DNA of 38,693 bases from CAYWEP01 sp964608945 (lineage in GTDB: Bacteria > Patescibacteriota > Microgenomatia > Levybacterales > UBA12049), in assembly GCA_964608945.1 (NCBI GenBank), contig CAZSQB010000004.1:1-38693 (forward strand). Reading direction: 5' to 3'. Made by a program: the position numbers and the translations under genes. Positions 30,151 through 37,462 of the stretch are shown in pieces; position 1 is the first letter of the stretch; each line of letters begins with the position of its first letter. The notes beneath the pieces are model-generated. The model was not told the DNA's origin. It did not search any database and worked only from the letters and a program-made list of their open reading frames with translations.

Positions 30151-30869
30151 GGGGTCTTCGGCTTGGCTATGACAAACAATCTTTTCCATGTCGTCCCGGG
30201 CGGCCAGCAGGTCTGAAGGACCAATTGTTCAGGCCCATTCTGGCTGTTGACAAGGTAGCTCACCTCCGACGGCTCAGTAATCAACTTTTGCTCAACAACA
30301 TAGTTGTACCTGACACCCTCGAAAAAGATGACGATTTCATCGCCCGGTTCAAGATCCTTCAGAAGGTAAAAAACCGCATTGTAGCGGCCTACGTTCCACC
30401 ACGAATCGGTAGAGTGGGCAAAGATGTAGATGTTACCGGGAAGACCAGGAAAGACTGTCCCCTTGGCGTGTGCGACTCCTTTTAATAAGGCTGGTCGGAA
30501 AATCTCAGGGTCAGTCGGGTCAACATTGGGGATGATCCGTGATGAGGCACCGATTTTCGGAATGACGATTGAGAAGTTGCTGTCTGTCGGGACAATCGAC
30601 TGCTTCGTCTCGCCTGAGAGTAACTGCCCAAAACTCATTGTATTGCCAGTATTGCCAGCGCTTTCGTCTATATCAGACCTCCACGTATCTGCATCACCTG
30701 TGAGATCAGCGACCGTATACTCGACTCCCCGTGCTTCTTTGATGCGGAACTTCACTTCAAAGAGTACTGCCGGACCAAATGTTGCCAAAACGCCGTAGAT
30801 ACTCAAAAGAACAAGAAAGTTTCCAATAGAACGAAGAATGAGGAATTTTATTTTTTCCGAGTGATTCAT
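30144..30869 (-). CDS. Sortase-family transpeptidase
   Basis: 241 residues. An N-terminal membrane helix (about 11-36, RSIGNFLVLLSIYGVLATFG) anchors the enzyme. The sortase beta-barrel follows: IVIPKIGAS, VAHAKGTVFPGLPGNIYIFA, then catalytic His at about 152 (FAHSTDSW), Cys at about 221 (LVLQTCWPPG) and Arg at about 230 (WKRLFV). The triad is complete. Sortases cleave sorting signals and attach proteins to the wall or to each other. No LPXTG substrate is encoded in this window, and the giant protein has none, so substrates must lie elsewhere. Class cannot be fixed from sequence reading alone. Confidence 0.9.
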   Translation of the reverse strand: MNHSEKIKFLILRSIGNFLVLLSIYGVLATFGPAVLFEVKFRIKEARGVEYTVADLTGDADTWRSDIDESAGNTGNTMSFGQLLSGETKQSIVPTDSNFSIVIPKIGASSRIIPNVDPTDPEIFRPALLKGVAHAKGTVFPGLPGNIYIFAHSTDSWWNVGRYNAVFYLLKDLEPGDEIVIFFEGVRYNYVVEQKLITEPSEVSYLVNSQNGPEQLVLQTCWPPGTTWKRLFVIAKPKTPA

Positions 30870-30872
30870 AGT

Positions 30873-30950
30873 AACTAGACGCTATGGTAGAAATAGAAGA
30901 TAGATAACGTCAAATTCTATTTTCCACTCTCTATCCTCCATCGTCAAGTT
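30873..30950. repeat. CTAGACGCTATGGTAGAA-type inverted repeat
   Basis: Arms TGGTAGAAATAGAAGATAGA and TCTATTTTCCACTCTCTATC pair imperfectly. It belongs to the 16923-17052 family and abuts the sortase start codon within a CTAGTTACTATG leader similar to that of epsilon. Confidence 0.6.
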
Positions 30951-30955
30951 CTGAG

Positions 30956-31027
30956 TATCCCCGGGCAGAATCGAACTGCCATCAAGCGCTTAGGACGCAC
31001 CTATTCTATCCGTTGAACTACGGGGAC
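30956..31027 (-). tRNA. tRNA-Arg (anticodon CCU)
   Basis: Cloverleaf: acceptor GTCCCCG/CGGGGAT (G1-U72), D arm GTTC-AACGGATA-GAAT, anticodon stem GGTGC/GCGCT with loop GTCCTAA (anticodon CCU, reads AGG). T arm is GGCAG-TTCGATT-CTGCC and the discriminator is A. Variable loop has 4 bases. CCA is not encoded. Base 32 is G, which is uncommon. Confidence 0.95.
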
Positions 31028-31200
31028 AGTAACAAATTTCTAATTTCTAATTTCCAATGTCAAATTTAAAATGAATATTAGATAGTAGTTTGCATTCTTA
31101 TGACACTATCAATAGATATTTTGATATATCAATATATAAATTATTGGTATTTATTTGATATTTGAAATTGGTAGTATTGGATATTCCGCCTTTGGCGGAC
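31028..31200. repeat. AT-rich inverted repeats between the two tRNAs
   Basis: AATTTCTAATTTCTAATTTC units face TTTGATATTTGAAATTGGTA, the family seen at 27390-27480. A TCCGCCTTTGGCGGA hairpin closes the segment near 31187-31201. Confidence 0.55.
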
Positions 31201-31242
31201 GGTTTGTATTCTAACATAAAAGAAGATAAAATAGAAAAACTT

Positions 31243-31314
31243 CGGAGACTAGTTCATCGGTAGAACGCTCGGTTCGGGTCCGAGAGGTAGAGGGTCCAAT
31301 TCCCTCGTCTCCGA
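31243..31314 (+). tRNA. tRNA-Pro (anticodon CGG)
   Basis: Acceptor CGGAGAC/GTCTCCG is perfect, D arm GTTC-ATCGGTA-GAAC, anticodon stem CTCGG/CCGAG with loop TTCGGGT (anticodon CGG, reads CCG). T arm is GAGGG-TCCAATT-CCCTC and the discriminator is A. The C1-G72 start is typical of tRNA-Pro. CCA not encoded. The T loop begins TCCAA rather than TTCGA. Confidence 0.95.
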
Positions 31315-31370
31315 CCGAAAACTTTACGTGGTTCCTCTACGCCGACTAAATCCTCTGATATACTGCTCTC

Positions 31371-32180
31371 ATGCAGCTCGTTTCTCTTGCTCCATCAAAT
31401 ACTGAAATTCTTTATGCGTTGGGCCTTGGTGATCAGATAGTAGGAATTACGGGGTTTTGTGACTATCCGGCAGACGCAAAGAGAAAACCAAAAGTCGGTG
31501 GGTGGACCACTCCTCTTCCGGAAAAAATCAGAACCCTTCGGCCTGATCTTATCTTTACGTGCTACTTTCTCCCGCCAGAACTGCGAGATTGGAAAGGCCC
31601 CGGAAAAATCATCCACGTCGCCCCAAAGACACTTCACGGAGTCTATCTAAGCATCATGACGATCGCTGTAGCTACGAATACAGAGAAAAAAGGAAAGGAA
31701 ATTGTGAAAAAAATGAAGCAAGAATTTGCTCAGATAAGAAAAAACCGCATAACCCTCTCCCTAGAAGGGAGAGGGAAGGGTGAGGATAGCAATAAAGCAA
31801 TAAAGCAATTTAACAATCGTTCTCCCCGTGTCTACATGGAAGAGTGGTTAAAACCACCGATGGTCAGCGGTAATTGGGTACCAGAGCTAGTGGAAATAGC
31901 CGGTGGTATTGAGCAAATCGCAGAGAAAGGTAAGCCAAGCCGCGAGTTTGATTTTAAGGAATTACAAGATTTTGACCCAGACCTGATGATTTTTCATTGG
32001 TGTGGCTTTGGCAAGCGCTTTTATAAAAAAAATGTTATAGAGAGATCTGGTTGGAGCCAGTTAAGGGCTGTTAAAAATGATAGGCTTTTTCCTATCGATG
32101 ATGCTTTACTGAATCGTCCAGGCCCGCGGCTCTTAGAGGGGGCAAAACAGATTCAGGAGATATTAATTAATTTGGTATAA
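31371..32180 (+). CDS. BtuF/TroA-like substrate-binding protein without signal peptide
   Basis: 269 residues. The start MQLVSLAPSNTEILYALGLG and the pattern IVGITGFCDYPADAKRKPKV then LRPDLIFTCYF match the periplasmic cobalamin/iron-binding (BtuF, helical-backbone) family. The C-terminal lobe has DFDPDLMIFHWCGFG and WSQLRAVKNDRLFPIDDALL. Usual family members carry a signal or lipoprotein peptide and sit with ABC transporter genes; here there is neither, as in cytosolic BtuF-like orphans. A palindromic repeat (31753-31775) inserts about 20 residues (TLSLEGRGKGEDSNKAIKQF) between the lobes. The 3' end overlaps the convergent toxin gene by 18 bases. Ligand unknown. Confidence 0.8.
   Translation: MQLVSLAPSNTEILYALGLGDQIVGITGFCDYPADAKRKPKVGGWTTPLPEKIRTLRPDLIFTCYFLPPELRDWKGPGKIIHVAPKTLHGVYLSIMTIAVATNTEKKGKEIVKKMKQEFAQIRKNRITLSLEGRGKGEDSNKAIKQFNNRSPRVYMEEWLKPPMVSGNWVPELVEIAGGIEQIAEKGKPSREFDFKELQDFDPDLMIFHWCGFGKRFYKKNVIERSGWSQLRAVKNDRLFPIDDALLNRPGPRLLEGAKQIQEILINLV
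31753..31775. repeat. CCCTCTCCCT/AGGGAGAGGG palindrome, in frame in BtuF-like gene
   Basis: A perfect 10-bp inverted repeat with an AGA loop, encoding part of the TLSLEGRGKGED insert. It has identical arms to 28726-28746 and is followed by the same GGTGAGGAT flank that precedes the other copy in reverse. Confidence 0.75.
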
Positions 32181-32438
32181 CTCTTTATGTTTGCCGAGGG
32201 GGATAAAGTAAACAATTGTTCCTCCTTCTTCATGCACTTCTTCGTATATTGCTCTCCAGTCTGAAGTTATATTAATACTTCGATACCCTTCCCATTCTCT
32301 TTGTAACGCATGATTGTTAAGTTGCGGGTTGTTAGGATTCTTTTCGAAAAGCTCAATTCTGTGTTTGAAGCTTTTACGAATGCGGATGTCTTTCTTCTTG
32401 AGTGCTTTCAAAAATGCAGAACGGAAAACAATGATCAT
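32163..32438 (-). CDS. RelE/YafQ-type toxin (probable mRNA interferase)
   Basis: 91 residues, typical for the RelE/ParE fold. The core pattern is FLKALKKKDIRIRKSFKHRI, NPNNPQLNNHALQREWEGYR, SINITSDWRAIY and a terminal PLGKHKELY, matching YafQ-like toxins, in which the C-terminal His and the mid-domain His/Arg/Asp residues act in ribosome-dependent mRNA cleavage. It overlaps the antitoxin gene by 4 bases (ATGA) and overlaps the convergent BtuF-like gene by 18 bases. The active-site residues look intact. Confidence 0.85.
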   Translation of the reverse strand: MIIVFRSAFLKALKKKDIRIRKSFKHRIELFEKNPNNPQLNNHALQREWEGYRSINITSDWRAIYEEVHEEGGTIVYFIPLGKHKELYQIN

Positions 32439-32716
32439 ATACCCTGCTTCTCGAGCCAGGCTATAGCATCTTTAGCGTTATCAAACTTTGGTGATGTTCT
32501 ACCTTCTTTCCAATTCTTTTCTGCCTGCTTCATGATGCGCTTTAAGTAAGGACTTGGCTCTTCTCCCACAGAAAACGTTACTCGCTTTGTTTTAACAAAT
32601 TGCTTAATATAACCTTTGAGAATAGAACTCAGGCTAAACCCAAGCTCTGCTGCGACTTTCTGGGCTTGTTTCTTAGTCTCTGCATCAATTTTTATATTTA
32701 CAATTTCAGTATTCAT
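32435..32716 (-). CDS. RelB/DinJ-type antitoxin
   Basis: 93 residues. The N-terminal ribbon-helix-helix reads TEIVNIKIDAETKKQAQKVA then AELGFSLSSILKGYIKQFVK, the DinJ/RelB pattern. The C-terminal part (KNWKEGRTSPKFDNAKDAIA) would wrap the toxin. It binds operator DNA as a dimer and represses its own operon; two palindromic operators overlap the promoter directly upstream. Confidence 0.85.
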   Translation of the reverse strand: MNTEIVNIKIDAETKKQAQKVAAELGFSLSSILKGYIKQFVKTKRVTFSVGEEPSPYLKRIMKQAEKNWKEGRTSPKFDNAKDAIAWLEKQGI

Positions 32717-32726
32717 GGTAAAACAA

Positions 32727-32756
32727 AGTATATACTTAGTATATACTTCCTGTCAA
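32727..32756 (-). promoter_or_regulatory. Toxin-antitoxin promoter with two palindromic operators
   Basis: On the minus strand, TTGACA (32756-32751) and TATACT (18-base spacer) form a near-consensus promoter. Two copies of the self-complementary AGTATATACT (32727-32736 and 32738-32747), one base apart, cover the spacer and -10. This is the layout expected for cooperative ribbon-helix-helix repression. Confidence 0.8.
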
Positions 32757-32773
32757 GCTGATGGTGGTTCTAA

Positions 32774-32867
32774 CCATCATAAAATATACCAATTGGTACA
32801 GATTATGATGGCACAACACTGAGGCTACACCCGGGGGGTGTAAAGCTAAATTTGTGTGGAAATTTAG
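32774..32867. other. Hairpins between the toxin-antitoxin promoter and the next gene
   Basis: CCATCATAA and TTATGATGG (32774-32811) enclose the palindrome TACCAATTGGTA. ACACCC/GGGTGT (about 32827-32842) and CTAAATTT/AAATTTAG (32846-32867) follow. The last may end transcription of the minus-strand gene at 32876, although its T tract is weak. Confidence 0.5.
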
Positions 32868-32875
32868 GTTGAAGG

Positions 32876-33184
32876 TTATCCTTTTGGTATGAGCACTTCT
32901 TCTGCCAATAATGCACCTGGCTTAGCTGTCATTACTGCACGCTGTGCTATTACTGAATTTGTATCTAGCTGTTGAGTTGACTCAAAGCCAAAAAATCGTT
33001 GCAACATCTCTCCCCACTGCTCCTTTCTGATGAAGGGCAATCCAAAGACAAGTCCTGCTGACTTACGCATTGAATCAAGTCCACCAGTTTTATTTCTGTA
33101 AACGTCGTCTGCTCGAGGTTTTTGATCCCAAATGAAGCCTAAGTATGGTCCGCCTCTGTATTCATTCCACTCCTCAAGAGTCAT
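32876..33184 (-). CDS. Hypothetical 102-residue protein
   Basis: The sequence begins MTLEEWNEYRGGPYLGFIWD and contains GLVFGLPFIRKEQWGEMLQR. Soluble, mixed composition; no motif I recognise. It lies 29 bases downstream of the gene at 33214 on the same strand. If that gene carries a frameshift, the two would overlap by about 11 bases and look like an operon. Confidence 0.55.
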   Translation of the reverse strand: MTLEEWNEYRGGPYLGFIWDQKPRADDVYRNKTGGLDSMRKSAGLVFGLPFIRKEQWGEMLQRFFGFESTQQLDTNSVIAQRAVMTAKPGALLAEEVLIPKG

Positions 33185-33213
33185 GTCTAATATCCTCTGG
33201 AGGGGGACGATCG

Positions 33214-33588
33214 CTAAATGGAACCAAAATTTCTGCTAATGGCGCACTTCTTATACTCAGCTAACGGGAGAGAGGGGTCAATACCAAATCGCTCATAATC
33301 AATGGCCGCAGTTAGATCTTCCTCAAGGTATGAGGCAGCTACAGGATCTGTCTCATCGGCAAAACCGTAATGAGCAGCTAAAACTCTTCTTGCTGTGGTT
33401 CTTGTTGGCTTTGGAATCTGTAGTAAATCTCTATTGAAAATGATATCTTTCGCTGACCTTACTGTAATTTCTGATTCTCTTTTGAGTCTCTGATTTATCT
33501 CCTCCAGCATTTTTCTAAGCTGAGAGTCTTCTGCGGCTCTATTATATTTTGGAAGAAATTGGATTTCTCCTTGTCCAGGTTCGCTCAT
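33214..33588 (-). CDS. Hypothetical 124-residue protein, possible 3' frameshift
   Basis: Begins MSEPGQGEIQFLPKYNRAAE and has a helical middle (SQLRKMLEEINQRLKRESEI) and VRSAKDIIFNRDLLQIPKPT. I recognise no family. After the segment DPSLPLAEYKK the annotated frame ends in 10 unremarkable residues. Another frame from about 33258 runs on as LSIRSAPLAEILVPFSDRPP to a stop overlapping the next gene. That tail looks more protein-like, so a one-base error or a real frameshift is possible. Confidence 0.5.
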   Translation of the reverse strand: MSEPGQGEIQFLPKYNRAAEDSQLRKMLEEINQRLKRESEITVRSAKDIIFNRDLLQIPKPTRTTARRVLAAHYGFADETDPVAASYLEEDLTAAIDYERFGIDPSLPLAEYKKCAISRNFGSI

Positions 33589-33628
33589 TTTTTTGTTTTC
33601 TCTCTTGGCGTTACGAGAGACATGCGTA

Positions 33629-34093
33629 TTATGTGCGTTCCTCGTCTATATAGACGTGGGTGTCCATGGTTTTTTCCCACGAGAAGATTTCTGAGGAGTT
33701 AAACATGAGCTTGACTTCCCGCTCTGCGATTTCTGTGTTTTCTGAGGCATGAATAAGGTTGTACTGCTGAGACATGGCAAAATCACCTCGGATCGTTCCG
33801 GCCTCTGCTTCTCGCGCTCTGGTAACTCCGACCATAAGACGAATTGTTGCAACTGCATCAACACCCTCCCAGAGCATCGCGACGACTGGATAGGACTTCA
33901 TGTAGGATTTGAGGCCTGCGAAGAACGGCTTGTCTTTGTGGTGTGCGTACCACTCATCCAAAAGCGCATCATCGAGTGCAATCATCTTCAGACCGACTAA
34001 TTTTAAGCCTTTTCGCTCAAAGCGGTGGATGATCTCGCCTATCACTCCTCGTTGTACGCCGTCGGGTTTGACTAATACGACGCTTCGCTCCAT
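33629..34093 (-). CDS. ndk: Nucleoside diphosphate kinase
   Basis: 154 residues, a little longer than the usual 130-150. Signatures are ERSVVLVKPDGVQRGVIGEI, RFERKGLKLVGLKMI, the phosphate-contacting R-x-x-x-G region (TIRLMVGVTRAREAEAGTIR, GDF) and the phosphohistidine H115 in YNLIHASENTEIAEREV. NDK moves the gamma phosphate between nucleoside triphosphates and diphosphates. Bases directly before the ATG are an ACTT repeat, with no Shine-Dalgarno. Confidence 0.97.
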   Translation of the reverse strand: MERSVVLVKPDGVQRGVIGEIIHRFERKGLKLVGLKMIALDDALLDEWYAHHKDKPFFAGLKSYMKSYPVVAMLWEGVDAVATIRLMVGVTRAREAEAGTIRGDFAMSQQYNLIHASENTEIAEREVKLMFNSSEIFSWEKTMDTHVYIDEERT

Positions 34094-34135
34094 AAGTGAC
34101 TTAAGTAACCTAGGTAAGTTAGGTTACCTATAATC
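34093..34135. repeat. AAGTGACTTAAGTAACCTAGGTAAGTTAGGTTACCT repeat at the ndk start
   Basis: Nested short palindromes (ACTTAAGT, ACCTAGGT, TAACCTA...). On the minus strand the repeat ends in CACTTATG, with ATG as the ndk start. Its other end also supplies the end of the M16 peptidase gene. Confidence 0.6.
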
Positions 34136-35402
34136 TTAACAAGTCCTCCAATCGTTGTCTATCCGCAAAGTTCCCAATCAGCGCAAGATTCAAGCCTGAA
34201 TTTTGAAAGTAAGCTTTTCCCACGCGGTCAATGTCCTCTGTGGTCACTGCGTCGATTTTAGCGATCACTTGATCTGGGTTGAGGATCTCTTTCTCGAGTA
34301 ACTCTTGGTGTCCGTAGTAGCCGGCTACTGCCCGGCTGTCTTCTAACTCTAATACCAAATGGCCTTTGAGATACTCTTTTGCTTTTTTAAGCTCGTCTTT
34401 TGAAACCTTCAATACGCCTTCCCTTGCTTTGCGATATTCAGCGAGGATGGTTTCAATTGCCTCAGTAACACGTTTTGGATCAATACCTGCCATAGAAACA
34501 AGCGTTCCAGCGTCTTTGTAGTGATCCGAGCTTGAGCGGACATAGTACCCAAGGCCTCTTTTTTCCCGAACTTCATTGAAAAGCCGACTACTCATCCCCC
34601 CGCCCATAATTGCGGCAAGAACTGATAACGAGTGGCGATGGTCTGAGTCAATTGAGACTGTCCGAACGCCCAAGGCAATATGTACCTGTTCTGTCTTCTT
34701 CTCTTTAATCTTGATATCCGGCTTTTTCTGATCTTCTTTTACCGGCTCTGGATTTTTAATAGCAAATTTCTTCATGGGGTTGAAGTACTCATCAACTAAA
34801 TCCCTTCCCTTCTCCTCATCAATACTTCCTGCCATAACAACTGTCATATTGTGGCTTGAGTAAAGACTTTGCATGTATGCTAGGAACTGCTCACGCGTCA
34901 TTCCCTGGATAACTTCTTTTGTCCCGATAACATCCCAGCCCATTGGCGTATCGCCGTAGAGAAGTTGCTCATAGATATCGCCGATATTTCGCATTGGCGT
35001 ATCTTCATAAAGATTCTTCTCCTCAAGGATAACACCTTTTTCTTTGTTTATTTCTATTGGATCGAGCTTTGAGTGCTGGAGCATATCTGAGAGGACGTCA
35101 AGAGACACATTGATATTGTTCTTGGATGATTTGATATAGTAACCAGTGTATTCTTTACCAGTAAAAGCATTGAATTCTCCACCCATGCCGTCAATTAAGC
35201 TTGAGATATCAAGCGCAGAGGGACGCTTCTCTGTCCCTTTAAATGCCATATGTTCGAGGAAGTGAGAAATGCCTGTGTTGTTGGGGTCTTCGTAGCGGGA
35301 TCCAGCACCCACCATGACAAGAACTGTTGCGGATTCAAGGCTCGGCATGGGTACAGTAATAACTCTGAGGCCGTTTGGAGAAACTGTGCGGGTGTAGTTC
35401 AT
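34128..35402 (-). CDS. M16-family zinc metallopeptidase
   Basis: 424 residues from ATG 35402; the TTG at 35444 lies in a palindromic spacer and is unlikely. The inverted zinc motif HFLEH is at 47-51 (GISHFLEHMAFKGTEKR), followed by EFNAFTGKEYTGYYI and the distal Glu in EKGVILEEKNLYEDTP. The second, inactive half has GGGMSSRLFNEVREKRGLGY, the substrate-binding R/Y motif. This matches the single-chain two-domain M16B processing peptidase-like proteins (PqqL/YmxG-like), usually homodimeric. Likely degrades or trims peptides; substrate unknown. Confidence 0.95.
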   Translation of the reverse strand: MNYTRTVSPNGLRVITVPMPSLESATVLVMVGAGSRYEDPNNTGISHFLEHMAFKGTEKRPSALDISSLIDGMGGEFNAFTGKEYTGYYIKSSKNNINVSLDVLSDMLQHSKLDPIEINKEKGVILEEKNLYEDTPMRNIGDIYEQLLYGDTPMGWDVIGTKEVIQGMTREQFLAYMQSLYSSHNMTVVMAGSIDEEKGRDLVDEYFNPMKKFAIKNPEPVKEDQKKPDIKIKEKKTEQVHIALGVRTVSIDSDHRHSLSVLAAIMGGGMSSRLFNEVREKRGLGYYVRSSSDHYKDAGTLVSMAGIDPKRVTEAIETILAEYRKAREGVLKVSKDELKKAKEYLKGHLVLELEDSRAVAGYYGHQELLEKEILNPDQVIAKIDAVTTEDIDRVGKAYFQNSGLNLALIGNFADRQRLEDLLRL

Positions 35403-35444
35403 ACGATAGAGGCTTATTTTAACACTTTGAAGCTGAATTGCCAA

Positions 35445-35470
35445 GCCCCGTTATCTAAACTGAACGGGGC
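35445..35470 (-). terminator. GC-rich hairpin between two minus-strand genes
   Basis: GCCCCGTT and AACGGGGC form a perfect 8-bp stem with a 10-base loop, 20 bases after the stop of the gene at 35490. A T tract is absent, so termination is plausible but weak. Confidence 0.5.
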
Positions 35471-35489
35471 AAGAGGATGTTGGTACTGA

Positions 35490-36701
35490 TCAAAAGCCCA
35501 ACGTTACCCCTCTTCTCCCTCTTACCTCTTTTTCTAAAAGGAGAGCTACATTGTCTGGATCTTGAAGGAGCTTTTCTGCTTTTCTCAGCCCCTCAGGATT
35601 TCCTTCCTCTACATTTACCATCATAGTAACAATATCTTGAAACAAGGCAAGCTGCATATTAGTTAGCTGGATAGCAGGCTGAGTGTAAGTAGAAAAGTGC
35701 CCTTCTTTGGCAAAATGGCTCAGTACTCGACCTATATTTTCTTTTAATTTTTGAGGATCTGATCTAAATAACTCAGGATTGTGCTGCTCAATAAATCTGA
35801 GTGCATGACTTGGTGAAATCGGCATGCCAAGATTTGCTTTGATATATTCCTCCATGAGATATTTTGAAAGTACTACTAATCTTTGCCTTGGTGTCATTGG
35901 CGTATTAGGTTTTTCTTTTACCGGTACATATACGTTTTCGTCAGGTAGATGTTCAAAAATCTGGCCATACGAAAGAAGTCTAAGCTGTTTATATCTGTGT
36001 ATTACGTGCCATATCTCGCTTCGATTCGTGATGATCCCCTCTTTTTTTAGTCTTTTCATAATACTTGCGATTGTCTCAGGCACTTCTCCTCTTGCACCAA
36101 TAACGATTCCATCAATGACCTGAAGACTTGATCCAACAGTTCTTTTTGGTCCGGATGTAGTTTCTGGAGCAACTTCCTTTGGTTTAGGCCATGTAAATCG
36201 GTGTGTCCATAAATCGCGCATCGTATGATTTGGGTATCGAAGGGCTATTTCCCAAGCATATCCAGCGTACAGGACAGCCTGCTCACCTTCATCAGCAATA
36301 TGGAACTGCGTACTTCCGATTTTTCCGCTTTTTTTTATAAATCCTGCTGCCACAAGTCGATCAATCGTCATACGAAGTTCGCGATCATATGGCAAAGTAC
36401 TCGTTGATGCATCAGTACCAAGCTGATCCATGCTTTCCCGAAAAGATGGAATAGTATGAGAACCTTCCGTAGCAAGCATAGCAAGAAGTAAAACCCCAAG
36501 CTCAGAACCTACACCACTTATTATTTTTGCATCTTCATGATAGGCAAGGATTTCATGGCGGAATAATATGTGCTCTTGTGCAAGAGAAGTGATTTGAGGT
36601 AGCCCACTATCTAGATCGTAACCTTCCTCTGTCGGTGACAGCGGAATTTTAGATTCTTTATCTCTATCACTGTGAGGTCTAAGATCGTTTTCACTGAACA
36701 T
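35490..36701 (-). CDS. Uncharacterised protein with winged-helix-like segments
   Basis: 403 residues. A helical segment with SELGVLLLAMLATEGSHTIP and LRMTIDRLVAAGFIKKSGKI, then STQFHIADEGEQAVLY, reads like a winged-helix with its wing. A second segment (ETIASIMKRLKKEGIITNRS, EIWHVIHRYKQLRLLSYGQI) looks similar. The C-terminus is Lys/Glu-rich. No enzyme motif is seen. It may be a DNA-binding regulator; it stands next to an XRE-type regulator gene. Family not recognised. Confidence 0.65.
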   Translation of the reverse strand: MFSENDLRPHSDRDKESKIPLSPTEEGYDLDSGLPQITSLAQEHILFRHEILAYHEDAKIISGVGSELGVLLLAMLATEGSHTIPSFRESMDQLGTDASTSTLPYDRELRMTIDRLVAAGFIKKSGKIGSTQFHIADEGEQAVLYAGYAWEIALRYPNHTMRDLWTHRFTWPKPKEVAPETTSGPKRTVGSSLQVIDGIVIGARGEVPETIASIMKRLKKEGIITNRSEIWHVIHRYKQLRLLSYGQIFEHLPDENVYVPVKEKPNTPMTPRQRLVVLSKYLMEEYIKANLGMPISPSHALRFIEQHNPELFRSDPQKLKENIGRVLSHFAKEGHFSTYTQPAIQLTNMQLALFQDIVTMMVNVEEGNPEGLRKAEKLLQDPDNVALLLEKEVRGRRGVTLGF

Positions 36702-36782
36702 TCGTAGGCTGGATTATAGCACTCTAAGATATTTAGACATGTTTTTCTCAGAAGCGTGGATGGCAAAGAAATCGAGGTCACC

Positions 36783-37415
36783 TTACTGTTTCTTTATAGG
36801 TTGTTCCCCAAATAAGCGTCCAATAGGCACACCAAGACCAAATGCGAGCTTTTCTAGTATGAGCAAACCTGGAGAAGAGCCCGTTTGGATTTTAAGCAAT
36901 AGATCTGGGGAAAGAGCAGATGAGATGCTCAAATCACTAAGATGTAATCCTCTTTGCCTGACCAATCCGGTAATAGTCTCGTTAAGAGGCAGCTCAGAAA
37001 CTCTCTCTACTGCGTCTTGTCGGCGGTCATGCACCTCGCCAACAAGGAAGCTCACTGAAGTATTGTAGGCTTTCGCAAGCATTACCAGCGTCTTGGCATT
37101 TGGGATCCTTCTGCCTAATTCTGCCGAACGTATTGTGTCAACTGAACTACCGGTACGAACTGCAACAGCCTGTACAGTCTCATCTCCTTCCTTTCGTAGT
37201 GTTCTTATCCTTTCTCGCATTATGACCACTGCATAGGTTATCTGTCTAGATTCAGGTACCTCTCTTGGTAATTCCAGAATCTGATCAGCTATTTGGGGGA
37301 CAACAGCTGTTACTCCCAACGGAGGTTTAGCTTGTACTCTTTGAATAGCTGCATTTTCTAATCGCAGCTGTCTAATCAGAGCTCCGCGTGCTGCTCTCCG
37401 AGCTTCTCTTTCCAT
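36783..37415 (-). CDS. XRE-family transcriptional regulator
   Basis: 210 residues. After a basic helical N-terminus, residues about 70-125 form a Cro/CI-type helix-turn-helix (MRERIRTLRKEGDETVQAVA, VRTGSSVDTIRSAELGRRIP, AKTLVMLAKAYNTSVSFLVG). A second, weaker HTH-like unit follows (ITGLVRQRGLHLSDLSIS ... LLILEKLAFGLGVPIGRLFG). The two units end in similar SFLVGE and RLFGEQ motifs, suggesting an internal duplication. Target genes unknown; it lies between argS and the winged-helix-like gene. Confidence 0.75.
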   Translation of the reverse strand: MEREARRAARGALIRQLRLENAAIQRVQAKPPLGVTAVVPQIADQILELPREVPESRQITYAVVIMRERIRTLRKEGDETVQAVAVRTGSSVDTIRSAELGRRIPNAKTLVMLAKAYNTSVSFLVGEVHDRRQDAVERVSELPLNETITGLVRQRGLHLSDLSISSALSPDLLLKIQTGSSPGLLILEKLAFGLGVPIGRLFGEQPIKKQ

Positions 37416-37462
37416 ATCTGAATATTATCATAATATATCTAAATATATCAATACGATGACCC

